The notes under the pieces are model-generated. The model saw nothing but the letters and a program-made list of their open reading frames with translations. It did not search any database and was not told the origin of the DNA. Both the position numbers and the translations under genes were made by a program. From Baffinella frigidus (Eukaryota > Cryptophyceae > Cryptomonadales > Baffinellaceae), in contig MU646492.1 of assembly GCA_026770585.1 (NCBI GenBank), positions 484,141 through 496,678 on the forward strand: a stretch of 12,538 nucleotides of DNA, read 5' to 3'. This document shows, one piece after another, positions 1 through 5,157 of this stretch (positions are counted from its first letter, which is position 1; the number at the start of each line of letters is the position of its first letter).

Positions 1-97
1 CCTATCCTGCCAACCGCCGCACTATCCTGTGCCAACTGCCGCCCTATCCTGCCAACCGCCGCCCTATCCAGCCAACTGCCGCCCTATCCTGCCAAAC
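1..97. repeat. 20-21 bp minisatellite (CCTATCCTGCCAACCGCCGC)
   Basis: Nearly five tandem units of about 20-21 bp, varying at a few positions. It lies in the intron just downstream of exon 4 of the Tim13-like gene and continues off the left edge. Confidence 0.8.
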
Positions 98-105
98 CCC
101 AGTAC

Positions 106-152
106 CTGTTCGAAGGTGTCGAGGTAGCGGTCGGTGCACAGCGCATTACACC
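106..152 (-). CDS. TIM13: Exon 4 of the Tim13-like gene, second CX3C motif
   Basis: Acceptor GTGCAG at 153-155, then two bases completing a split codon, then CNALCTDRYLDTFEQ, then a strong donor CAG|GTACTGGG at 104-105. The second CX3C motif (Cys-Asn-Ala-Leu-Cys) followed by Asp-Arg-Tyr-Leu is the hallmark of the C-terminal helix of Tim13-type proteins. The exon is 47 nt, so the preceding exon must end in phase 1, which exon 3 does not. The protein must continue in an exon left of the window. Confidence 0.68.
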
Positions 153-3100
153 CTGCACCGCACGGAAGGGTTTAGGGTTTAGGGTTTAGGGTTTGGGGTT
201 TGAGGTTTGGGGTTTGGGGTTGAGGGGTTAGAGTTCAGGGTTTAGAAGGTATCGAGGTAGCAGTTGGTGCACAGCGCATCACACCCTGCACCGCACCGAG
301 GGTTACGTGTTTCGGGTTTCGGGTTTCAGATTGAGGGTGTAGGGTTTTAGGGTTGATGGGGTTAGAGTTCAGGGTTTAGGATTCGGGGTTCAGTATTTAG
401 TGTTTCGTGTTTCGTGTTGAGTACTTAGTGCTTCGTGTTTCGTGTTTTGTGTTTATGGTGTATGGTTGAGGGAAGGGGATCTCGTGACTGAGTGCTACGC
501 CTGAATTCAAATAGTGAGGAAGAAACCAAAAGGTGCGGTGGAGCTATTTTGTGTGGGGCGAGCCTGCATCCCCCACGTCGGTACCGAGGCGGGCCCGTCG
601 TAAGGCTCACAGACTTTTGGAGCCATTTGTGTGGGATGTGCCATTCTGTGTGGGATGTGCCATTTTGTGTGGGGCGAGCCTGCATCCTCCACGTTGGTAC
701 CGACCACCAACCCTCACATTCTGGGCAAATCGGGAAAAATGGCTCCAAAAATCCCCTTGAAGGCCGTCGGATTCCGACGGCCTCCAAGGGGGTTTGGTGT
801 TTTTGATTTTTTCGATTTGCCCAAGTTGTGAGGGTTGGTGGGAGGCGGGCCCGTCGTAAGGCTCGCAGACTTCTGGATCTCATACGCAAACACTTGTAAT
901 TTATAAACTGGATCCAATGAAATTTACTACACAAAACGATCTTTAATGGTAATATTGAGGCAAACGTGTAGTAATTCTGCTTGAAATCCAGTTTTTTAAA
1001 TTAAAAGTGCTTCCACATTAGATCGCTCATCTCCAGGCGTGTGAGTAATAAAGAAGACAAACGGGCCTTATCCCTTAAGTGACCAGTGGGCTCATACGCC
1101 CTACCGTAGGGCCCTAGGACCTGCCTAGGTCCTCTTTGCCGTCAAATTTGACTGCCTCAGACTTTTGGAGCCATTTGTGTGGGATGTGCCATTCTGTGTG
1201 GGATGTGCCATTTTGTGTGGGGCGTGCCTGCTTCCCCCACGTCGGTGGCGCCCGCCTCGGTGTAGCACTTGACAAAGCACTTGTCCGTCACCTGCGTTCC
1301 GGGTTTCGGGTTTCGGGTTTGAGGTTTCGGGTTTCGGGTTTCGGGTTCCGGATTCCGGGTTAATGAATGTGGGTTTCGGGTTTCGGGTTTCGGGTTTCGG
1401 GTTTCGGGTTTCGGGTTATTGGTCTTGGGTTTCGGGTTAATGCTTTCGGGATTCGGGTCTATGGAGCCTCGGTGTAGCACTTGACGAAGCACTCGTCAGT
1501 CACCTGCGGCCGGGTTTCGGGTTTCAGGTTTCGGGTTTCGGGTTTCGGGTTTGAATTTTCGGCTTTGAGCTTTGGGTCTTTGAGGTTTGGGATTTGGTTT
1601 TTTTTGCTGTGTTTTAAGCCACGGTCTCTACCTCTGCCTGTTTTTTTGTTTTGTTTCTTATTTTGTTTTTTTGGGGGGGTTGGGGTTTAGGGCTTCGCTC
1701 TCGCCAGTAAGTGCCTTAGCGCGAGTGCACCGCCACGGGGTAGAGTCTCTACCCCCCCGCGAGACCCTAAACCTTCCTCTGAAATCTACCCCCTACCCCC
1801 TCGACCCGAAACACGAAAAACGGGAAAAGGAACACAAAACACGAAACCCCGAAACCACACACCCTGGGCGTGCGGTTTCGGGAAGCAGCACACCCTGGGT
1901 TTGCGGTTTCAACCCAGGGTTGACGTCAAACTCATGGGCTAACGGCCTGAAAATGGGGTAGTTAGGCATACGGCATTGCCTAGGACCTCCTACCGTACGC
2001 CGAGGGATCCTAGGACCAAAAAGTCTCGGCCTACGGTAGGAGGTCCTAGGCAATGCTGTAGGCCTAACTACCCCATTTTCCGGCCGTTGCCCTATTAACG
2101 TCAAACGCGTTCGTCTTGACGCGCTCGGCGCCGCGGTCTCCGCCTCCGCGAAACCCGAAACCCGAAACCCAAAATCCGAACCCGAAACACGAAACCCGGA
2201 ACCTGAAACCCGAAACCCGAACCCGAAACCCGAACCCGAAACACGAAACCCGGAACCTGACACCCGAAACCCAAACCCGAAACCCGAAACACGAAACCCG
2301 AAACACGAAACCCGAACCCGAAACCCGAAACCCGGAACCCGAAGCTCCAGATCTGGCGTCGTTGACTTAAGTATTCAGAGGATTTCCCCTGAAAGATGTC
2401 AAAAGTGGATGTTTCGAGCCCTCTGGCGTGGCAGGGACCGTTGCGGCGAGTTCGTTGAGGTACTTGCTGGCGAGCTGCTTGTGGTACACGTGCTTGATCT
2501 TCTCCACGTCCGTCAGCTGCTCGGATAGGGTTTCCGTTAGGCCATTTACTCTCTCCATGTCCTTTCCGTTAGGCCATTTAATTCCCCACGTCCTTTCCGT
2601 TGGGCCATTTATTTCTCCACGTCCGACAGCCGCGCACGTGCACCGTTTCCGTAAGGCCATTTACTCTCTCCATGTCCGTCAGATATGCCATTTATTTCTC
2701 CATGTCTGTCAGCTGCGCCATTTACATCTCCACGTCCGTCAGCTGCGCACGCCCGGCGTTTCCGTCAAGACTTTTTTACTCTCTTCATGTCCGTCAGCTA
2801 GGCCATTTACTTCTGCACGTCCGTCAGCACATGGTTGCGCACGAGGGTCCGGAGACCAAACACGTGCGTGATCTTCTCCACGCCAGCTGCGCACGCCCAC
2901 CATCAGGGCCGGGGGATGAGCGGGGGGGAGGGGGGGGGAGGGGCGGCGGGGGGGGGCGTATGTTCATGCGTTGTCGCCTCCTCCCGCTACGCTGGGCAGT
3001 AGTCCCGCTACGCTAGGCAGTAGTGGAGCCACATCACATGACTGTTGGATCACTCAACTCAAGGCTCGAGAGTAACCAAGAAGAAGAAAAAATCTTAGGG

Positions 3101-4939
3101 TGCAGTGTTCGGGGTTTAGTGGGGGGGGCGAAAGAATCGTGTTTTTGTTCGTTCAGCCCCGGGATTTGTACGGGAGTGAGGCGGCATGCCACGCCAGAGG
3201 GCTCGAAACATCCACTTTTGACATCTTTCAGGGGAAATCCCCTGAATACTTGAGTCAACGACGCCAGATCTGGCGTGGATAAGGCGTCGGTTTCCCTCGA
3301 GCCCTCTGGCGTGGTTGTAAAAGGTGATTTCCCCCCGCTTGAGGGCGGGTGGGAGAGTCCCCCGTACGACGATTGACTGAACCGGGTCAGGGTTTATCCC
3401 TCAAGTGACCAGTAGGCCCATACGCCCTACGGTAGGGCCCTAGGACCTGCCTTGGACCTCTTGGCCGTCAAAGTTGACGGCCTGGCCACTTAAGGGATAC
3501 CGGAGCGGTAACGAAACCGGGCAGGTTTTGTACCAGGGAAGCCGAGGATTAGGACAACCCACTAGCCCTTGGAGGTGGCTCAAATAGGGCTCTGGGGCAC
3601 TTTCGATTTACCTTGGATCGGGGTCGGATGCGACCACGATCCAAGGTAAAATCGAAGACCTTCCAGGGCACTATTTGAGCCACTTGGGAGGGCTGGTGGA
3701 CAGTTGTAAGGCTCCCAGCTGCACTTTATGGTGTATGGTTCATGGTTCAGGACCAGTCCTGTGAGACCAAAGGATCTTTCCGGGGGCTCGCTCCGAGGCG
3801 GGCCCACCGAAGGAGCGAGCCCCACCGAAGCTGACTGTCAAGGACGCGAGGGGGGCGACTGAGGACGAGAGCTGCGTGTGCTCAGGATCGCCGCATTTCT
3901 TGCTTTACAAGAGATGCAGCACCTTTCTTGGGAGAAAGCCTCGAGGAAGCCTCTCCTCACAGCTGCTAAGGGATCTTCGGCCCGATTCGAGCCGAACATT
4001 CGGTACCTTGTCCGCAAGAACCACCCTATATCCCCACTGTGTTGTCTACCGTAGGGAATACGGATTATTCACTTATGGATCATTCACGAAATCCCTTGTA
4101 AGTCCTGTGTGGTGAGTCTCGCTTCTTCTCAGAACGCCAGAAAGAGCAGGGAGAGGTCACAGTTTAGGGTTTAAGGGTCAATGTTAAGGGTTCAGGGTAA
4201 GGGGTTCGGATTTCGAGGGTCGTTTTGAGCACGAGCAACCGCGTCATCTTTTTCAGGGTTCAGGGTTCAGGGTTGCAAGGTTTAAGTTTAGGGTTTAGGG
4301 TTAGCGTTACGGGGTCAGGGTTTAGGACCGCGTCCTAGCTCGGGTCGCTGCGGATTAAGCACACACCCCGACCTGGGAGAACTTAATAGGGTAACGGCCT
4401 GAAAATGGGGTAGTTAGGCCTACGGCATTGCCTAGGACCTCCTACCGTAGGCCGAGACTTTTTGGTCCTAGGATCCCTCTGCCTACGGTAGGAGGTCCTA
4501 GGCAATGCCGTATGCCTAACTACCCCATTTTCAGGCCGTTACCCTATGAACCTGGGAGAACTACCGCCACCCACTGATATCCCGGGCCTGCTGTTCTGAG
4601 ACAGCATCGCACACGAACGAACACGAGAGCTGATTTGGGGTGCCGCATGCGAGAGGCGGTGGCAGGAAGTGATGCGCTTCCGAGGGAGGCCTAGAGTCCC
4701 TTCATCTAGTGAAGGCCAGCTTGGTGTGCGGTCGCAGGAAACGCGAGATGCGGGCGTTGCTGGGGCCTCGCACGCCCCTCCCTTCGGCCACGCCTCCCCC
4801 GAGACCTTGGCGACAGGGTGGGTCGCACCTTGGCCACAATCGCCCGCTTGTCGTCCATCAGATCCGACGACGATGTTGCAGCCGCCCCGTCTGCGTTGTC
4901 CCCGCCACCACCCAGCCCGATCCACGAGAGCAGCCCCAT
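106..4939 (-). CDS. TIM13: Small-Tim (Tim13-like) mitochondrial chaperone gene, split, partial at the 3' end
   Basis: Small Tim proteins are about 80-100 residue chaperones of the mitochondrial intermembrane space that escort hydrophobic precursors to the inner membrane. Tim13 works as a complex with Tim8. The family mark is a pair of CX3C motifs joined by a loop of roughly 11-16 residues, with helices on both sides. Here the minus strand carries a start exon (MGLLSWIGLGGGG...), a helix exon ending ASKYLNELAAT, a CX3C exon (VTDKCFVKCYTE) and a second CX3C exon (CNALCTDRYLDTFEQ). The first three join in phase 0. The DRYLDTF segment after the second motif and the MGL start resemble Tim13 more than Tim8, 9 or 10. 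The loop exon was not found, and exon 4 needs a preceding exon ending in phase 1, so at least one small exon is missing from this model. The last exon lies beyond base 1. The cysteine exons are duplicated, so the locus may be live, alternatively spliced or decaying. Family assignment is fairly sure; the Tim13 subtype is less so. Confidence 0.68.
166..455. repeat. Degenerate telomere-like repeats (TTTAGGG, TTTCGGG), G-rich on plus
   Basis: Imperfect heptamers with variants such as TTTGGGG, TTCAGGG and TTTCGTG, broken only by the duplicated exon at 245-285. The degeneracy and position between exons argue for interstitial or intronic repeats rather than a chromosome end. On the sense strand of the Tim13-like gene these are CCCTAAA. 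Confidence 0.8.
245..285 (-). pseudogene. Degenerate copy of the second-CX3C exon
   Basis: A 41-nt copy of the exon at 106-152 with the same GTGCAG acceptor context. It reads CDALCTNCYLDTF and then runs into TAAACCC, so it has lost Glu-Gln and the GT donor and gains a stop at once. The Asp-Arg after the motif has become Asn-Cys, which adds a cysteine unusual for the family. Most likely a dead duplicate; use as a terminal exon cannot be excluded. Confidence 0.55.
607..701. repeat. Long direct repeat, copy 1 (partner at 1157-1247)
   Basis: About 90 bp almost identical to 1157-1247, containing two to three 19-bp tandem units of TGTGTGGGATGTGCCATT. A partial third copy covers 546-606 and includes the uninterrupted target of the hairpin element at 704-841. 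No coding sense seen. Confidence 0.75.
704..841. mobile_element. Family 1 hairpin element, 138 bp, TSD GA
   Basis: Ends CCACCAACCCTCAC / GTGAGGGTTGGTGG and a near-complete inverted repeat throughout, with a perfect apex GGCCGTCGG-att-CCGACGGCC. Flanked by GA at 702-703 and 842-843. The same target without the element is at 581-590 (GGTACC-GA-GGCGGG), proving the boundaries and a 2-bp duplication. No coding capacity, so non-autonomous. Confidence 0.85.
876..1024. mobile_element. Family 5 AT-rich hairpin element, 149 bp
   Basis: Imperfect inverted repeat with ends GATCTCAT / ATTAGATC and inner arms containing ACTGGAT and AATTTACTACAC. AT-rich against GC-rich surroundings. No convincing target duplication. 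Confidence 0.65.
1069..1156. mobile_element. Family 3 element, truncated
   Basis: Begins TTATCCCTTAAGTGACCAG and follows the 3395 copy to the inner palindrome (GCCGTCAAATTTGACTGCC), then stops, fused to the direct repeat at 1157. The right terminus is missing. Confidence 0.65.
1157..1247. repeat. Long direct repeat, copy 2
   Basis: Near-identical to 607-701. It abuts a truncated hairpin element on its left (1069-1156) and runs into the duplicated CX3C exon on its right. Confidence 0.75.
1256..1291 (-). CDS. TIM13: Exon 3 of the Tim13-like gene, first CX3C motif (12 codons)
   Basis: Translates as VTDKCFVKCYTE, a textbook first CX3C motif of small Tims (Cys-Phe-Val-Lys-Cys). The CAG acceptor sits at 1292-1294, right after a run of CCCGAAA repeats on the sense strand. 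After GAG the sequence is GC, not GT, and the other copy of this exon has the same GC. That suggests a GC donor, or an exon running on into AGATD before a GT at GAC|GTGG. Which copy is spliced in vivo cannot be told from sequence. Confidence 0.68.
1297..1600. repeat. TTTCGGG heptamer arrays
   Basis: Near-perfect runs of GGGTTTC on both sides of the exon copy at 1468-1503. A Cys-exon-sized island between two arrays suggests that exon plus array duplicated together. The sense strand reads CCCGAAA directly into CGCAG acceptors. Confidence 0.85.
1468..1503 (-). CDS. TIM13: Second copy of the first-CX3C exon (VTDECFVKCYTE)
   Basis: A 36-nt copy about 210 bp upstream, in the sense direction, of the 1256-1291 exon. 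It shares the CAG acceptor and the GC after the last codon. It differs by one residue (Lys to Glu) plus silent or near-silent changes, and both cysteines are kept. Similarity ends close to the exon edges. It is either a mutually exclusive alternative exon or a recent duplicate. Splicing in both copies would put two CX3C motifs in tandem, which is not a known small-Tim layout. Confidence 0.6.
1601..1922. other. Intronic sequence, low complexity, no gene seen
   Basis: T/G-rich stretch, then a short mixed region, CCCGAAAC-type repeats (1786-1860) and an imperfect tandem of CACACCCTGGG(C/T)(G/T)TGCGGTTTC at 1857-1905. Open frames here are repeat artefacts. Confidence 0.6.
1932..2097. mobile_element. 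Family 2 hairpin element, 166 bp, TSD ACGTCAAAC
   Basis: Long inverted repeat with arms through AACGGCCTGAAAATGGGG, CTACCGTA and CCTAGG. Flanked by an exact 9-bp duplication, ACGTCAAAC, at 1923-1931 and 2098-2106. A TSD of 9 bp or more with a long terminal inverted repeat resembles Mutator-type elements, but no transposase is present to confirm it. Confidence 0.82.
2148..2345. repeat. CCCGAAA-type array, C-rich on plus
   Basis: About 200 bp of AACCCGAAAC and ACACGAAACCCG units. Its strand is opposite to the other arrays in the left half. It erodes the family 4 element at 2347. Confidence 0.85.
2347..2431. mobile_element. Family 4 element, truncated, inverted
   Basis: Reverse orientation of 3189-3314, lacking about 45 bp of one end. 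The missing end is replaced by the CCCGAAA array at 2148-2345. The intact end lies 5 nt from the exon 2 donor. Confidence 0.72.
2439..2516 (-). CDS. TIM13: Exon 2 of the Tim13-like gene (first helix, 26 codons)
   Basis: Bounded by a CAG acceptor on the right (2517-2519) and a GT donor on the left (ACG|GTCCC, 2437-2438). It is exactly 78 nt and begins and ends in phase 0. It reads LTDVEKIKHVYHKQ and then LASKYLNELAAT, an amphipathic helix. Joined to exon 3 it gives ...YLNELAAT-VTDKCFVKC, the expected helix directly before the first CX3C motif of a small Tim. The acceptor follows an AAACCCTA-type stretch. The donor is only 5 nt from the terminal inverted repeat of a truncated transposon-like element (2347-2431). 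Confidence 0.66.
2533..2830. repeat. 31-35 bp minisatellite derived from the exon 2 acceptor region
   Basis: About eight units of GGCCATTTACTCTCTCCATGTCCGTCAGC type. On the sense (minus) strand several units contain CAGCTGACGGACGTGGAGA, which is the acceptor plus the first bases of exon 2. The array lies directly upstream of the real exon 2. Confidence 0.75.
2861..2889 (-). pseudogene. Partial copy of exon 2 (VEKITHV)
   Basis: On the minus strand GCGCAGCTG is followed by GTGGAGAAGATCACGCACGTG, which closely matches the 5' half of exon 2 (GTGGAGAAGATCAAGCACGTG) including its acceptor. It then diverges, and the frame meets a stop near 2815. It lies at the edge of the minisatellite at 2533-2830, which itself looks derived from this exon start. 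Confidence 0.5.
2911..2957. repeat. G-run tract
   Basis: Several runs of 5-9 G on the plus strand, able in principle to form a G-quadruplex. On the sense strand of the Tim13-like gene it is C-rich. Confidence 0.7.
3189..3314. mobile_element. Family 4 element, full length, 126 bp
   Basis: Ends CCACGCCAGAGGGCTCGA / TCGAGCCCTCTGGCGTGG, plus a second internal copy of the end motif (ACGCCAGATCTGGCGT). The interior holds CATCCACTTTTGACATC and CAGGGGAAATCCCCTGAA. Flanking dinucleotides do not match. Confidence 0.75.
3395..3499. mobile_element. Family 3 element, about 105 bp
   Basis: Ends TATCCCTCAAGTG / CCACTTAAGGGATA, with internal CCCTACGGTAGGGCCCTAGG and an inner palindrome GGCCGTCAAAGTTGACGGCC. 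No clear target duplication. Confidence 0.68.
3559..3699. mobile_element. Family 1 relative, 141 bp, TSD AC
   Basis: Ends CCACTAGCCCT / AGGGCTGGTGG with long inner arms (GTGGCTCAAATAG / CTATTTGAGCCAC). AC flanks at 3557-3558 and 3700-3701. The interior is again unlike the other copies. Confidence 0.72.
3700..4162. other. Unique-looking intron 1 sequence, no gene recognised
   Basis: Mostly non-repetitive. It has a 12-bp-stem hairpin (GGGGCTCGCTCC / GGAGCGAGCCCC, 3783-3823), a TTCGGC / GCCGAA stem near 3977 and one CTACCGTAG motif at 4048. The 79-codon plus-strand frame at 3876 has no recognisable features. Confidence 0.5.
4163..4326. repeat. Degenerate TTTAGGG repeats, G-rich on plus
   Basis: Mixed TTTAGGG, TTCAGGG and TTAAGGG units, the last such block before the divergent spacer. 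Confidence 0.75.
4384..4549. mobile_element. Family 2 hairpin element, 166 bp, opposite orientation, 13-bp TSD
   Basis: Same length as 1932-2097 and nearly identical, but the central asymmetric segment (ACTTTTTGGTCCTAGGATCC) is reversed, so the copy is inverted. Exact 13-bp flanking repeat ACCTGGGAGAACT at 4371-4383 and 4550-4562. Confidence 0.82.
4829..4939 (-). CDS. TIM13: Exon 1 of the Tim13-like gene (start codon exon, 37 codons)
   Basis: The exon opens with ATG at 4939 and reads MGLLSWIGLGGGGDN, then an Ala/Ser-rich linker and a charged end, DDKRAIVAK. It stops at a strong donor, AAG|GTGCG, at phase 0. The short MGL plus Gly-rich start is a pattern seen at the N terminus of Tim13. Third positions are GC-rich and the frame is open. 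Reading on without splicing gives an Arg-rich tail that looks non-coding. The start lies just inside the GC-rich block next to the AT-rich divergent spacer. Confidence 0.62.
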
Positions 4940-5124
4940 CGCACCCTTAGCCCGCGCGTCCTGGGGCGAATTTAGAAATTGGAAACTTGGAAAAAATAAT
5001 TAAAATAATCAAATCGAGGCTGGATCGTGACCTATTTCCCTCAAAAAGAGCCTCATTTGGAGGCTCCACCAGTGGGAAATGTGTTCATCTTAATCCAGAA
5101 TTTGATTGAGCGGGCCCGGACGCG
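4940..5124. promoter_or_regulatory. Probable divergent promoter region
   Basis: Lies between the minus-strand start at 4939 and the plus-strand start at 5125. It contains an A/T-rich core (about 4970-5012) and a perfect GAGCCTC-atttg-GAGGCTC hairpin at 5048-5066. The telomere-like repeats change strand across this region. Promoter function is inferred from layout only. Confidence 0.45.
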
Positions 5125-5157
5125 ATGGGGAACCGGGGCTCGCAGCTGCTCCCGCAG
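5125..5157 (+). CDS. Candidate exon 1 of the plus-strand gene (MGNRGSQLLPQ)
   Basis: ATG at 5125 and 11 codons ending at CAG|GTCCG in phase 0. Met-Gly-Asn-x-x-Ser fits an N-myristoylation signal, as in some Ca-binding and flagellar proteins. The short length makes this the least certain exon; the open frames in the following GC-rich block are alternatives. Confidence 0.4.

Noticed and set aside
492-934. Overlapping ORFs around 0.5-0.9 kb
   Set aside because: Produced by the long direct repeat and the hairpin element, with open frames on both strands as expected for a palindrome.
1793-2370. Open frames of 80-156 codons rich in GFRVSG or NPKPET
   Set aside because: They are translations of the CCCGAAA / TTTCGGG array in different frames.
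2367-2871. Open frames across 2.4-2.9 kb on both strands
   Set aside because: Most of their length is minisatellite or transposon end. Only 2439-2516 on minus looks like a true exon.
4539-4828. Extension of exon 1 frames through 4.5-4.8 kb on minus
   Set aside because: Beyond AAG|GTGCG the translation becomes Arg/Gly/Pro-rich and composition-driven, and a good donor is present.
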